From: an uncultured Clostridia bacterium | GTDB taxonomy: Bacteria > Bacillota > Clostridia > Oscillospirales > QAMX01 | NCBI GenBank assembly: GCA_944376195.1 | Contig: CALWBW010000004.1 | Coordinates: forward strand, 1-64,000 | DNA: 64,000 nucleotides | Reading direction: 5' to 3' | Part shown: one piece after another, positions 8,706 to 17,871 of the stretch | How the letters are laid out: the number at the start of each line of letters is the position of its first letter | How positions within the stretch are numbered: position 1 is the stretch's first letter | The notes under the pieces: model-generated | What the model saw: the letters and a program-made list of their open reading frames with translations, nothing else | Databases searched by the model: none | What the model was told of the DNA's origin: nothing | Made by a program: the position numbers and the translations under genes

Positions 8706-9743
8706 GTGGCTTTAAGCGACAGAAAAAAGCAGATTCTGAAAGCGGTCGTTGATGACTATGTACAGACCGCAGAGCCCGTCGGATCGCGCGCCGTCGTCGC
8801 ACGTTTGAAAACAAACGTCTCTTCCGCCACCGTTCGCAACGAAATGGCGGATCTGGAACGCATGGGATATCTCGAGCAGCCGCACACCTCAGCCGGGCGC
8901 GTTCCCTCCCATTTGGGATACCGGCTCTATGTCGATGAACTGATGAACCATTACAGCGTCGCGCCGACGGAGATCGATCAGTTTGTCTCTACTCTGACGC
9001 TTCGTATGGGGGAATTGGACCGGTTGATTGCGGAAGCGGGCCGAATGGTCAGCGAATTAACCAGTCATCCTGCAATTGCCGTCAGTCCAGTTGCGGAAGA
9101 AGAGGCAGTACGGCGTTTTGAGGTGATTCAAGTTGATGCGGAAACAGTCGTATTGGTATTGGTTACCACATCGGACATTATCAAAAACCGTATTTGCCAT
9201 CTCACTTTTCCGCTTTCCGATCTCGAGGTTTCAGCGGCAAACCGGGCTTTAAACGCACATTTTACCAACATTCCACTGGAACAATTGACGGACGAACGCA
9301 TTACTTCCGCCGAGTATGATGCCGGCGCCGATATTACGGAATTGCTGATTGCGGCAATTGACTTTGCGTCGGATGTTTTGAATACCGTGATGCAGCGCGA
9401 TGTCTATTTGGAAGGTGCTTCGCAAATTCTAAAGTATCCGGAATTTCATGACCCCAATAAGGCAATGGCGCTTTTGGATTGTCTTTCTGATCGGAATGCG
9501 CTCTCCCTGCTTCCCATGCCGGATAGCGAGCATCCCGTCAAAATACAAATTGGGGCGGAAAATAAGACTTCTCCTCTTGACAATGCGAGCATCATTATGA
9601 CTTCTTATCATACCGCGCGCGGTGCCAAGGGTCTATTGGGCGTTGTGGGACCCACGCGGATGGATTATGCAAAAGTTGCCGCGCGGCTTTGCCACTTTGC
9701 CGAAGAGTTGAATCATCTGCTCAATCACGATACCAGGAGATAA
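8706..9743 (+). CDS. hrcA: Heat-inducible transcription repressor HrcA
   Basis: A 345-residue repressor of class I heat-shock genes. The N-terminal winged helix contains KQILKAVVDDYVQTAEPVGSR and VSSATVRNEMADLERMGYL, followed by a GAF-like dimerisation core. The GTG start is preceded by AAAGGAG. It is the first gene behind its own CIRCE operator, giving autoregulation. HrcA folding usually depends on GroEL, which is not in this window. Length and motif order are standard. Confidence 0.97.
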   Translation: MALSDRKKQILKAVVDDYVQTAEPVGSRAVVARLKTNVSSATVRNEMADLERMGYLEQPHTSAGRVPSHLGYRLYVDELMNHYSVAPTEIDQFVSTLTLRMGELDRLIAEAGRMVSELTSHPAIAVSPVAEEEAVRRFEVIQVDAETVVLVLVTTSDIIKNRICHLTFPLSDLEVSAANRALNAHFTNIPLEQLTDERITSAEYDAGADITELLIAAIDFASDVLNTVMQRDVYLEGASQILKYPEFHDPNKAMALLDCLSDRNALSLLPMPDSEHPVKIQIGAENKTSPLDNASIIMTSYHTARGAKGLLGVVGPTRMDYAKVAARLCHFAEELNHLLNHDTRR

Positions 9744-9749
9744 AATGTA

Positions 9750-10313
9750 ATGGATAAGAAAAAGAAAAAGGACGAAACAACCGCTGCACCGAATTGCGAG
9801 TCTTTGGAAAACGAGACGGCAAGTGAGGAGGCGGTGAACGCCACACCGCCATCAGCCGGTGTGGACGAACAAACTCAAAAGCTAACTGCTCTGCAAAAGG
9901 AGCTGGACGAAACGCGTGACCGTTATCTCCGCGTTGCGGCGGAATACGAAAATTATCGCCGCCGGAATGCCAGGGAACGTGAAAATCTGTATGCGGATTC
10001 TACTGCGGCGGCTGTTGCGGCCATGCTGCCTGTACTGGATAATCTGGAACGTGCCGCAGCCCAGCAAACTACAGATGAAGCTTTTCGTAAGGGCGTCGAA
10101 ATGACGCTAAAGCAGTTTTATGATTGCTTGTCAAAGCTTGGAGTTAAAGAAATCCCCGCACAGGGCGAACAATTTGATCCACAGCTTCACAACGCAGTCA
10201 TGCATGTGGAACAAGAAGGCTGCGACGATAATACAATCGTGGAAGTCTTCCAAAAGGGATTTATCATGGGCGAACGTGTCGTTCGTCACGCAACTGTAAA
10301 GGTTGCCAATTAA
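9750..10313 (+). CDS. grpE: Nucleotide exchange factor GrpE
   Basis: A 187-residue co-chaperone that drives ADP release from DnaK. An acidic, low-complexity N-terminus (about 50 residues) precedes the long dimerisation coiled coil and the C-terminal beta-domain with [20 protein letters not shown]. It lies 6 bases after hrcA in the heat-shock operon. Confidence 0.96.
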   Translation: MDKKKKKDETTAAPNCESLENETASEEAVNATPPSAGVDEQTQKLTALQKELDETRDRYLRVAAEYENYRRRNARERENLYADSTAAAVAAMLPVLDNLERAAAQQTTDEAFRKGVEMTLKQFYDCLSKLGVKEIPAQGEQFDPQLHNAVMHVEQEGCDDNTIVEVFQKGFIMGERVVRHATVKVAN

Positions 10314-10357
10314 ACATCCCCATCTTATTGAGAAATCACCATAAAGGAGTAAGAATT

Positions 10358-12265
10358 ATGGGTAAAATTATAGGAATTGACCTTGGAACTACAAACTCTT
10401 GTGTCGCCGTTATGGAAGGCGGCGAGCCTGTTGTCATAGCAAATGCCGAAGGCGCGCGTACAACGCCGTCTGTCGTCGCATTTACCAAAACCGGTGAGCG
10501 TATGGTTGGTCAGGTCGCAAAACGCCAGGCCATCACCAATCCGGAGCGCACCATCATCTCCATCAAACGTGAGATGGGCTCGAATTATCGCGTCAACATC
10601 GACGATAAAAGTTATTCTCCGCAGGAAATCTCCGCAATGATCCTGCAAAAACTTGCTGCGGATGCTTCCGCTTACCTTGGCGAAACGGTCACGCAGGCGG
10701 TCATCACCGTTCCTGCATACTTTACTGACTCGCAGCGTCAGGCGACGAAGGACGCTGGTAAGATCGCGGGACTCGATGTTTTGCGTATCATCAACGAGCC
10801 GACGGCTGCTGCTCTGGCTTACGGCGTTGATAAGGAACACGATCAGAAAATCATGGTTTACGACCTCGGCGGTGGTACGTTCGACGTTTCCATTCTGGAA
10901 ATCGGCGACGGTGTACTGGAGGTGCTTGCCACAGCCGGTAACAATCGTCTGGGCGGTGATGACTTCGATGAGCGCGTAATGAACTGGATTGCAAATGAGT
11001 TCAAACGTGAAAACGGAGTAGATCTGCGTTCCGACCGTATGGCCATGCAGCGTTTGAAAGAAGCAGCAGAAAAAGCAAAAATTGAGCTTTCCGGCATGAC
11101 TTCTACCGCAATCAACCTGCCGTACATTTATGCCGATGCAAACGGCCCGAAACATTTGGAACTGACCCTTACCCGCGCAAAGTTTAACGAGCTTACGGCG
11201 GATTTGGTAGAGAATACGATGGCGCCGGTGCGTCGTGCCATGAGCGATGCCGGTCTGACCCCGAATGATCTTGAGAAAGTTTTGCTGGTCGGCGGTTCCT
11301 CTCGTATCCCCGCTGTGCAGGAAGCCGTTCGCAAATTTACCGGTAAGGAACCCTTCAAGGGCATCAACCCGGACGAGTGCGTCGCAGTTGGCGCGGCTAT
11401 TCAGGGCGGCGTTCTCGGCGGCGAAGTGAAAGACGTTCTGCTTTTGGACGTTACGCCGTTGTCTTTGGGTATTGAGACGCTTGGCGGCGTATTCACCAAA
11501 CTGATTGAGCGCAATACCACGATCCCGACCAAGAAGAGCCAGGTCTTCTCCACTGCCGCTGACGGACAGCGCAGCGTAGAGGTTCATGTTTTGCAGGGCG
11601 AACGCGAAATGGCAAGTTATAACAAAACGCTCGGCCGCTTTACTTTGGATGGCATCGCTCCGGCTCCCCGTGGCGTTCCGCAGATTGAAGTGACCTTTGA
11701 TATCGACGCAAACGGTATTGTAAACGTCTCGGCAAAAGATCTCGGCACCGGGAAAGAGCAGAAGATTACCATCACGGCATCCTCCAACCTCTCTCAGGAA
11801 GAGATTGAGCGCGCCGTAAAAGATGCAGAGCGTTTTGCAGCGGAAGATAAAAAGCATCGTGAGGAAACCGACATTAAGAATCACGCCGATCAGCTGATTT
11901 ATCAGACGGAAAAACTCTTCCAGGATGCGGGCGATAAACTGACGGATGCGGATAAGCAACCTGTTCAGGCGGCGCTTGATTCTCTGAAAAATATCGTAAC
12001 CGGTACGGATTTTGCTGCAATCAAACAGCAGACGGAAGATTTGGAAAAGAAGCTCTATGAAGTTTCCTCCAAGCTCTACCAGCAATCTGCTCCGCAGGGA
12101 AATCCGGGCGATTACGCAGGATACGAGCAAAATACTACCGGTGGTCAAAACCAGGACTATGCCGGTTATGGTCAGCCTGGCACAAATGGTGCTCAGGGAA
12201 ACAATCAGGGATTCTATGACGCCGATTACACCGTTGTAGACGACGATAACAACCAGAAGAAATAA
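10358..12265 (+). CDS. dnaK: Molecular chaperone DnaK (Hsp70)
   Basis: A 635-residue Hsp70 chaperone. The ATPase domain has [19 protein letters not shown], the phosphate-2 [13 protein letters not shown] and the adenosine motif [14 protein letters not shown]. The substrate-binding domain and helical lid follow, and the tail is rich in Gly, Gln, Asn and Tyr. The start at 10358 has AAAGGAG upstream; the longer frame adds an unsupported leader. It works with GrpE and DnaJ encoded beside it and is under HrcA control. Confidence 0.98.
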   Translation: MGKIIGIDLGTTNSCVAVMEGGEPVVIANAEGARTTPSVVAFTKTGERMVGQVAKRQAITNPERTIISIKREMGSNYRVNIDDKSYSPQEISAMILQKLAADASAYLGETVTQAVITVPAYFTDSQRQATKDAGKIAGLDVLRIINEPTAAALAYGVDKEHDQKIMVYDLGGGTFDVSILEIGDGVLEVLATAGNNRLGGDDFDERVMNWIANEFKRENGVDLRSDRMAMQRLKEAAEKAKIELSGMTSTAINLPYIYADANGPKHLELTLTRAKFNELTADLVENTMAPVRRAMSDAGLTPNDLEKVLLVGGSSRIPAVQEAVRKFTGKEPFKGINPDECVAVGAAIQGGVLGGEVKDVLLLDVTPLSLGIETLGGVFTKLIERNTTIPTKKSQVFSTAADGQRSVEVHVLQGEREMASYNKTLGRFTLDGIAPAPRGVPQIEVTFDIDANGIVNVSAKDLGTGKEQKITITASSNLSQEEIERAVKDAERFAAEDKKHREETDIKNHADQLIYQTEKLFQDAGDKLTDADKQPVQAALDSLKNIVTGTDFAAIKQQTEDLEKKLYEVSSKLYQQSAPQGNPGDYAGYEQNTTGGQNQDYAGYGQPGTNGAQGNNQGFYDADYTVVDDDNNQKK

Positions 12266-12321
12266 TTTGGTTTTATATGGGACGCGGCTTTGCCGCGCCC
12301 CAAACCCTTTTATAAAAACCG

Positions 12322-12349
12322 AAAATCCCGCCTTAGGCGGGATTTTTCA
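12322..12349 (+). terminator. Hairpin with T-tract between dnaK and dnaJ
   Basis: An 11-bp perfect stem (12322-12332 with 12336-12346) ends in TTTTT directly before the dnaJ ribosome-binding site. A second GC-rich hairpin lies at 12279-12301. Together they may reduce dnaJ relative to dnaK or fix an mRNA end. Confidence 0.65.
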
Positions 12350-12364
12350 GGAGGATTATCCATC

Positions 12365-13531
12365 ATGGCGGATAAACGTGATTATTATGAAATACTGGGA
12401 GTTGAGCGGTCTGCTAATGAAGACGCGATAAAAAAAGCTTACCGCAGTCTCGCCAAAAAATATCATCCCGACCTTCATCCCGGCGACAAGGAAGCCGAAG
12501 CAAAATTTAAAGAACTCAACGAGGCCTATGAAGTTCTCTCCGATTCTGAAAAGCGGTCTAAATATGACCGTTTTGGCTTTGCGGGCGTAGATCCCAACTA
12601 TGCGGCAAATGAAGGCGGATTCGGCGGCAGTGGATTTGGCGGATTCGGCGGTGGTTTCCAGGATTTTGACCTGGGCAGCATTTTCGACAGCTTCTTTGGC
12701 GGTGGTGCGGCAGGACAGTCCGCGCGTCGCAATGCGCCGCAAAAAGGCGACAACCTCCGCGCCAATATTGTACTTACTTTTGAAGAGGCCGCTTTCGGCT
12801 GTAAAAAGACTATTGAAATCAATCGTATTGAGCCTTGTGAAGAATGCAAGGGAACCGGCGCACAAAAAGGCACAACGGTGGAAACCTGCGGCGTTTGTAA
12901 AGGAACCGGTACCGTACGCACCACGCAGCGTACGCCGCTTGGCGCTTTTTCCAGTACCTCTCCTTGTAATGCCTGCCACGGCACGGGAAAGATTATCAAG
13001 ACGCCATGTTCGGCGTGTCACGGCGCGGGGTCTGTGAGACGGCGTCGTAAAATTGAAGTTAATTTTCCTGCCGGCATCGACGACGGGCAGACCATTTCCC
13101 TGCGCGGACAGGGCAATGCCGGGCGTAACGGCGGTCCTGCCGGGGATCTTTATGCGACGGTCAGCATCCGTCAGCATCCGATTTTCACCCGCAATGGCCC
13201 GGACGTACTCTGCGAAATCCCAATTTCTTTTGTGGAAGCCGCACTGGGCGCCGAGCTGGAGGTTGCTACCATCGATGGCAAGGTGAAATACACCATTCCG
13301 GAGGGAACGCAGACCGGTACGACCTTCCGCCTGCGCGGGAAAGGCATTCCCATTCTAAACGGCAAAGGGCGCGGAGATCACTACGTTACCGTCAATGTGG
13401 AAGTGCCCCGCAACCTTTCCAAACGGCAAAAGGAACTGTTGCGTGAGTTCGCGGGAGAATTGAAACCGGAAAACCACACACCGGAAAACCGGAACTTCTT
13501 TTCGAAATTAAAAGATTTTTTTGAAGGCTAA
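12365..13531 (+). CDS. dnaJ: Chaperone DnaJ (Hsp40)
   Basis: A 388-residue type I J-protein. The J domain (residues 1-70) has the HPD motif in [11 protein letters not shown] Gly/Phe region follows, then four zinc-binding repeats ([32 protein letters not shown]) and the C-terminal peptide-binding domains. It stimulates DnaK ATPase. The start at 12365 follows CAGGAGG, and the upstream part of the longer frame consists of the intergenic hairpins. It is the last gene of the HrcA regulon here. Confidence 0.98.
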   Translation: MADKRDYYEILGVERSANEDAIKKAYRSLAKKYHPDLHPGDKEAEAKFKELNEAYEVLSDSEKRSKYDRFGFAGVDPNYAANEGGFGGSGFGGFGGGFQDFDLGSIFDSFFGGGAAGQSARRNAPQKGDNLRANIVLTFEEAAFGCKKTIEINRIEPCEECKGTGAQKGTTVETCGVCKGTGTVRTTQRTPLGAFSSTSPCNACHGTGKIIKTPCSACHGAGSVRRRRKIEVNFPAGIDDGQTISLRGQGNAGRNGGPAGDLYATVSIRQHPIFTRNGPDVLCEIPISFVEAALGAELEVATIDGKVKYTIPEGTQTGTTFRLRGKGIPILNGKGRGDHYVTVNVEVPRNLSKRQKELLREFAGELKPENHTPENRNFFSKLKDFFEG

Positions 13532-13543
13532 ATTCAATCAAAT

Positions 13544-13587
13544 AACTACCCGTACTGTTCTCTGTTCCGGTACGGGTAGTTTCATTT
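13544..13587. terminator. Bidirectional terminator between dnaJ and the XRE regulator
   Basis: A 12-bp perfect stem (13544-13555 with 13570-13581), with TTTCATTTT on the dnaJ side. It overlaps the stop codon of the convergent small regulator. Confidence 0.75.
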
Positions 13588-13794
13588 TAACATATTAGGG
13601 TTATTTGTCCTCCCTAGCAGATAATCTGTAGATACATTGTAAAAATCTGCTAATTTAATCAAAATTGCCGTTGGAATGTCAATGTCTCCACGTTCATAGT
13701 TGCTGTAAACTCTTTGGCTGCATCCCAGAATTTTCCCCATTTGTACCTGTGTCATCTCGCGATCTTCCCGCAAATCTCGAATCCTTTGATACAT
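13582..13794 (-). CDS. Small XRE-family DNA-binding protein
   Basis: A 70-residue protein consisting almost entirely of one XRE helix-turn-helix (REMTQVQMGKILGCSQRVYS) followed by the YNVSTDYLLGRTNNP end common in clostridial Cro/CI-like regulators. The ATG at 13794 has AGGGAG 9 bases upstream; a TTG six bases earlier is less likely. It is divergent from a zinc-ribbon membrane protein. The intergenic region holds repeated TTTTCGCTA-like half-sites over the neighbour's promoter, so the obvious model is control of that gene and of itself. Confidence 0.88.
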   Translation of the reverse strand: MYQRIRDLREDREMTQVQMGKILGCSQRVYSNYERGDIDIPTAILIKLADFYNVSTDYLLGRTNNPNMLK

Positions 13795-13840
13795 ACGCAA
13801 ACACTCCCTAACAGAATAAATAAATTATATGTTAGAAAGT

Positions 13841-13878
13841 TTTTCGCTATTGACTTTTAGCGGAAAATTCGCTAAGAT
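13841..13878 (+). promoter_or_regulatory. Promoter with repeated half-sites, probable XRE operator
   Basis: TTGACT (13850-13855) and TAAGAT (13873-13878) with a 17-base spacer form the promoter of the membrane-protein gene. TTTTCGCTA (13841-13849), its inverse TAGCGGAAAA (13858-13867) and a direct TTCGCTAA just after it cover the -35 to -10 region. Confidence 0.6.
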
Positions 13879-13911
13879 AGGGTTATAAACCATATAGGGA
13901 GGGTTACGGCT

Positions 13912-14283
13912 ATGTACAAAAATGTTGGGAAGCAGATCCAGAAACTAGCACATGTCATACGTATTGTTGAAATCATTTTCGGTGTATTGCTGGCATTTTC
14001 CACATTAAGTCTCTTTGCGTCATCAGGTGACGCCTTAACAGCGGTTTTGACAGCCATATTGATAATTGGTATTTTCATTTTTATTGCTTGGATTACCAAC
14101 CTTCGTTTTTATGCTTACGGTGTCATAACTGAACGGGTAGAGGAACAGACAAAGCTCCTTCGGTATATGGCCAAGGAGGAAGATGCCGGGCTTGAAAAGG
14201 AATGTCCCATATGTGGGGGCATCCTATACGCCGGGGATGAATTTTGTTCTCACTGTGGGACGAAAATGACCACCGCACAATAA
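13912..14283 (+). CDS. Two-segment membrane protein with C-terminal zinc ribbon
   Basis: A 123-residue protein I cannot assign to a named family. Two hydrophobic segments (about residues 15-38 and 43-65) are followed by a charged stretch and a C-terminal zinc ribbon with CPICGG and FCSHCG, 15-20 residues apart. The ribbon should face the cytoplasm. AGGGAGGG precedes the ATG. It is divergent from a small XRE repressor, with candidate operators over its promoter. Zinc-ribbon membrane proteins of this size are often quality-control or stress proteins, but no function can be claimed. Confidence 0.85.
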   Translation: MYKNVGKQIQKLAHVIRIVEIIFGVLLAFSTLSLFASSGDALTAVLTAILIIGIFIFIAWITNLRFYAYGVITERVEEQTKLLRYMAKEEDAGLEKECPICGGILYAGDEFCSHCGTKMTTAQ

Positions 14284-14284
14284 A

Positions 14285-14324
14285 AAATGCCCATCACAGA
14301 CACTGTGATGGGCATTTCCTTTTT
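14285..14324. terminator. Bidirectional terminator between convergent genes
   Basis: A 15-bp perfect stem (14285-14299 with 14303-14317), an A-tract on the left and CCTTTTTTATTTT on the right. It serves the zinc-ribbon gene and the aldo/keto-reductase-like gene. Confidence 0.88.
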
Positions 14325-15475
14325 TATTTTCCAAATGCCTCCGTCGCCGCACGCATACGTTCGATTACGCCAACGCCAAAGGGACAGCGTTCCTCACAAA
14401 CGCCACAGGCCAAACAATCTCCCGCGTGTGCTTCCAGCGCCGCATATTGCGCCTGAATCAGCTCCGCAGGAGCAGCATTCGTACGCAACGCGTCATACAG
14501 CCGGTTGACAGATGCCACATCAATCCCGGCAGGGCACGGATGGCAATGGTTACAATACACACATTGCCGCGCCGTGCTGAACTGCACCGTGCCGGCCAAT
14601 GCCTCAGCGTAATCGCGTTCCGCGGCAGAAGTTTCCTCATAGGCAAGCGCTACGGTGACCTCCTCTGGTTTTTGACACCCAATCAGCACAGACGCCACGG
14701 CGGGACGAGAGAGCGCATATTGGATCAACTGCGCTGTGGTGAACGCACGATGAAACGGGGAAAGCGCCGGATTTAAAAGGATTCCGGCACCATAGGTCTT
14801 CATTACCGTGATACCTACGCCATGTGCCGCACATGCATCATAAAGTGCCGCGCGTTTCGGATTCACGCCGGAGAGCCCTTCCCGATTCCAAGTGTCCGTA
14901 ACAAAATAACTTTCAATTTTCATATTCTCCGGCAGGAGGTCATAAGCGGGGTTTACGGAAAACAGCAATACATCCAGCCATCCTGCTTCCACCGCACGAC
15001 GTGCCGTCACAGGATCATGGCTTGACATCCCAATCGCCCGGATCACCCCCTGCTCTTTCAGACGCAGCGCGTACTCCAGTATCGGGCCATTCTCTATGGT
15101 ATCGAGATCATCCAGTGTGTCTACAAAGTGAATCATACCGATATCGATATAATCCGTTTCAAAGCGCTTTAAAAAATCGGCGATAAACGTCTGGCAAAGG
15201 GTCAAATCGCGCGAACGCTCATATTGCCCATTGCGCCAGATAGAACCGATGTGCCCCTGAATCAGCATCTGATCCCGGCGTCCGCGAAGCGCCGCGCCAA
15301 TATTGGATCGCACCTGTGGTTCCGACATGAAAGCATCCAGAATATTGATGCCGCCGTCTAAGGCAGCGTGAACCACCTGTTCCACAACCTCCCGGGATTC
15401 CACCTGCAAATGCTCACAACCCAGTCCGATTTCCGAGACAGTCATCCCTGTTTTTCCCAATTTTCGATACTCCAT
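14324..15475 (-). CDS. Aldo/keto reductase-fold protein with two C-terminal [4Fe-4S] motifs
   Basis: A 383-residue protein with an N-terminal aldo/keto reductase barrel (MEYRKLGKTGMTVSEIGLG) and a C-terminal ferredoxin-like domain with CVYCNHCHPCP and CLACGVCEERCP. The usual catalytic Tyr after the strand-2 Asp and the active-site Lys are not visible: the regions read LDAFMSEPQ and LIQGHIG. The His in YIDIGMIHF remains. The Fe-S domain implies ferredoxin-linked rather than classical NADPH chemistry (inference). The ATG at 15475 is preceded by GGGAGG. An imperfect inverted repeat GTACTATTGT/ACAATTGTAC lies about 15-45 bases upstream. Confidence 0.85.
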   Translation of the reverse strand: MEYRKLGKTGMTVSEIGLGCEHLQVESREVVEQVVHAALDGGINILDAFMSEPQVRSNIGAALRGRRDQMLIQGHIGSIWRNGQYERSRDLTLCQTFIADFLKRFETDYIDIGMIHFVDTLDDLDTIENGPILEYALRLKEQGVIRAIGMSSHDPVTARRAVEAGWLDVLLFSVNPAYDLLPENMKIESYFVTDTWNREGLSGVNPKRAALYDACAAHGVGITVMKTYGAGILLNPALSPFHRAFTTAQLIQYALSRPAVASVLIGCQKPEEVTVALAYEETSAAERDYAEALAGTVQFSTARQCVYCNHCHPCPAGIDVASVNRLYDALRTNAAPAELIQAQYAALEAHAGDCLACGVCEERCPFGVGVIERMRAATEAFGK

Positions 15476-15597
15476 AACAGCCTCCCGTACAAATGTACTA
15501 TTGTGGAACAATTGTACTATACGTTAGGAAAGAAAACAAGCCCTATATGAAAAATATATAACTACGTTTTTCGTATTGAAATAATGCCGCGGGTAAG

Positions 15598-15638
15598 AAA
15601 ATGCCCCTCATTTTGCGATTCTGGCAAAACAAGGGGCA
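15598..15638 (-). terminator. Terminator after the six-hairpin glycosidase-like gene
   Basis: TGCCCC and GGGGCA arms (15602-15607 with 15633-15638) extend into a 14-bp imperfect stem. The minus strand continues with TTTTCTT. Confidence 0.7.
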
Positions 15639-15657
15639 GTTTGGGCTGAAACCACTT

Positions 15658-17802
15658 CTATTTCCCGTAAGAACGGTAAATTTGATTCCTTTCGCGGCGT
15701 TCCTCTAAGGGGAGTTTTTCCGCATCTTCAATTTCGTACGCGCCGAAGGTGTCATAAAGCCGGGAAATGGGATCTACCTGTACGTACGTACACCAGGGCA
15801 GCCAATGATATTGACCCTGATATTCCTGCGTATACAGACTTCCGCTCTCATGAGACATACCCGGATAGGCATATCCGCAAGAACCGTCATAGTCTGTGCA
15901 CTGTTTTGAGTTGTGGTGAATAAAACGGGCAAAGTGGAGATAGTGCGCATCCTCTGTCAGGAGATAGAGACGGTAATAGAGATACGGACAGGACGCCATG
16001 TACACATCCGCACCGGAATGTCCCGTTGCAATCAAACTTTGGCCGGAAATATTCCGCTTTGTCAGCGGATTTGCCGGATACGGCACATGTACCGGGAAGG
16101 ACCATGCATACGTCCACGTCTCCACGTAATCCGCCGCATCACAGGCCGCACGCAGCCATTTTTCCTCGTTTGTCAGATCATAAAGTGCAAGATATCCGAA
16201 AATTGCATAAATTCCGGATTCCTTATCGTAAATATCCGAATTATCGCAGGTACCGCCGCGATACTCCAAATGGCGGGTAATGTGGGCAAGACTCCAATCG
16301 CCGGCTTTCACCGCAGCATCCCGATAGGAATCCGTTCCCGTCACCAAATAAATCTGAACCAGGAACCGAATCACATTGGTCGTGTTGGCCTTGGATTCCA
16401 TCAGCATATCGCCCTTCTTATCATAGGAACGATACCAGCTGCCATCCTCATTCTGCGCACGCACCAGCCAATCCGCAACAGTCTTACAGTACGCCAGCCA
16501 ATCTGCATGCTCGTTGCCATGCTGCTTTTCAAATACATAGGCATCCAGAATGCCTTCCATTCCGTCCCCTATCATACGGACCCAGAAGGGACGGTCCTCA
16601 AAGTCATGGAATTCCGGGTTATACCAGATATGCGGTGCGCCCCACTCGGTCAGGGAACGGTCCACCCAGAACTGAATCACATTCCGGCCTTTTTCCTGTG
16701 CCTCCGCGTCGTCATAAAGCGCACCGTAACGAAGGAGCTGATAACCGATATTGGGCTGTTGTCCAACAAATCCAAACTGATAGGCAACCTTCATCTGCTC
16801 ACCGCTCGGCAAAATGCTGGCAAACGGCAGACCCCAGGTCCCCTCATAACAATTGGTCTGTTCCTTCAGCGTCACCATGGCGTTTTTGTAGAGAAGTTCA
16901 TTATCAAGCGCCACAATCGGCTCATCAATTCGTGTATAGACGCTGCGCCACAGCGTTTTCATCATCTCCGCGAAATCCGCACAGTGCAAGAAATCCAGAG
17001 ATACCGCAAAATGATTTCCCCCATTTTCACGGACAGGATGATACAAATTACTGTAAATGTGCTCCAGTGGGAAGCCGTCCGGCAATTTCCGGGTAGAAGT
17101 TCCGCGCGCAGCAGGATAGATGTAGTCAAGTGACACTGCGCCCGCCGTACTTACGCCAATACTTCCAAACGTAATATGCTCATCCACCATTAAATCATGC
17201 AGGCGCGTACCATAATCGCGCGGGCCCATATCCGCATGCAGTCTGGAAATACAGGCCACATCATGCGAAGCCAGCCTCTGCATGGCAAACATCGGCAGCC
17301 CATACTGCGTCTCATACATCCAATGGTACTGAATCGACTTATTATATCCGATGAAATGCGGCGGCACAAATTCATTCTGCTGATACCACGCGCCGGGCGC
17401 AAAACAATTGATCTCCTCCAGCGATTTCACGCCGGGTAATTCCAAATAAATTTTTGTGGCAAATCCTCTATCCGCCGGATTTGCCTTTTTAATCTCCACG
17501 GTGCGGTTTACATAAAAACCATTCTCCGCGCCCACGGTATATTTGTCACAAATAGAGAATACGCTCCCTGCTGCGGTTTCCACAAGGCCTTCCGCCATCA
17601 CACAGTCCGCGTCCTCCCGTACGGTCTGATAGGGCACAGCGTAGGTCAACGGGTTGGAAGTAGGACATTTAATATACAAATAAAGCGGCAGAGGGCTTAC
17701 AAAAACTGGATCTTTTTTTCCGTCCTGCAGAACGTGCAGCGCATAGCCGCCCTGGACAGGCTGAAAGGAAAGACTGTAAACGCCTGAATGTAAGGAAATC
17801 AT
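15658..17802 (-). CDS. Large six-hairpin (alpha/alpha)6 glycosidase-like protein
   Basis: A 714-residue cytoplasmic protein without a signal peptide. An N-terminal beta-sandwich-like half (about residues 1-270) precedes a helical half with repeated aromatic-rich hairpins (such as GTWGLPFASILPSG, HIWYNPEFHDFEDRPFW and SGIYAIFGYLALYDL). This matches the general look of six-hairpin glycosidases. I cannot name a GH family or point to a catalytic pair. AAAGGAT precedes the ATG. It lies downstream of an SDR dehydrogenase, separated by an 18-bp hairpin, in a cassette with a split transketolase, so oligosaccharide or uronate breakdown is likely (inference). Confidence 0.75.
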   Translation of the reverse strand: MISLHSGVYSLSFQPVQGGYALHVLQDGKKDPVFVSPLPLYLYIKCPTSNPLTYAVPYQTVREDADCVMAEGLVETAAGSVFSICDKYTVGAENGFYVNRTVEIKKANPADRGFATKIYLELPGVKSLEEINCFAPGAWYQQNEFVPPHFIGYNKSIQYHWMYETQYGLPMFAMQRLASHDVACISRLHADMGPRDYGTRLHDLMVDEHITFGSIGVSTAGAVSLDYIYPAARGTSTRKLPDGFPLEHIYSNLYHPVRENGGNHFAVSLDFLHCADFAEMMKTLWRSVYTRIDEPIVALDNELLYKNAMVTLKEQTNCYEGTWGLPFASILPSGEQMKVAYQFGFVGQQPNIGYQLLRYGALYDDAEAQEKGRNVIQFWVDRSLTEWGAPHIWYNPEFHDFEDRPFWVRMIGDGMEGILDAYVFEKQHGNEHADWLAYCKTVADWLVRAQNEDGSWYRSYDKKGDMLMESKANTTNVIRFLVQIYLVTGTDSYRDAAVKAGDWSLAHITRHLEYRGGTCDNSDIYDKESGIYAIFGYLALYDLTNEEKWLRAACDAADYVETWTYAWSFPVHVPYPANPLTKRNISGQSLIATGHSGADVYMASCPYLYYRLYLLTEDAHYLHFARFIHHNSKQCTDYDGSCGYAYPGMSHESGSLYTQEYQGQYHWLPWCTYVQVDPISRLYDTFGAYEIEDAEKLPLEERRERNQIYRSYGK

Positions 17803-17825
17803 GGCAAATATCCTTTCTTTTTAGC

Positions 17826-17867
17826 AAGACGCCAAGAAGGATGGAAAATCATCCTTCTTGGCGTCTT
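17826..17867. terminator. Perfect 18-bp intercistronic hairpin
   Basis: 17826-17843 pairs perfectly with 17850-17867 around GAAAAT. The T-tract lies on the plus-strand side although both flanking genes read minus. It may act as an mRNA-stabilising or processing hairpin rather than a terminator. Confidence 0.55.
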
Positions 17868-17871
17868 TTCA

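Noticed and set aside
10325-12148. Very long open frame antisense to dnaK
   Set aside because: It mirrors the codon structure of dnaK, has no ribosome-binding site and reads as low-complexity sequence without a family pattern.
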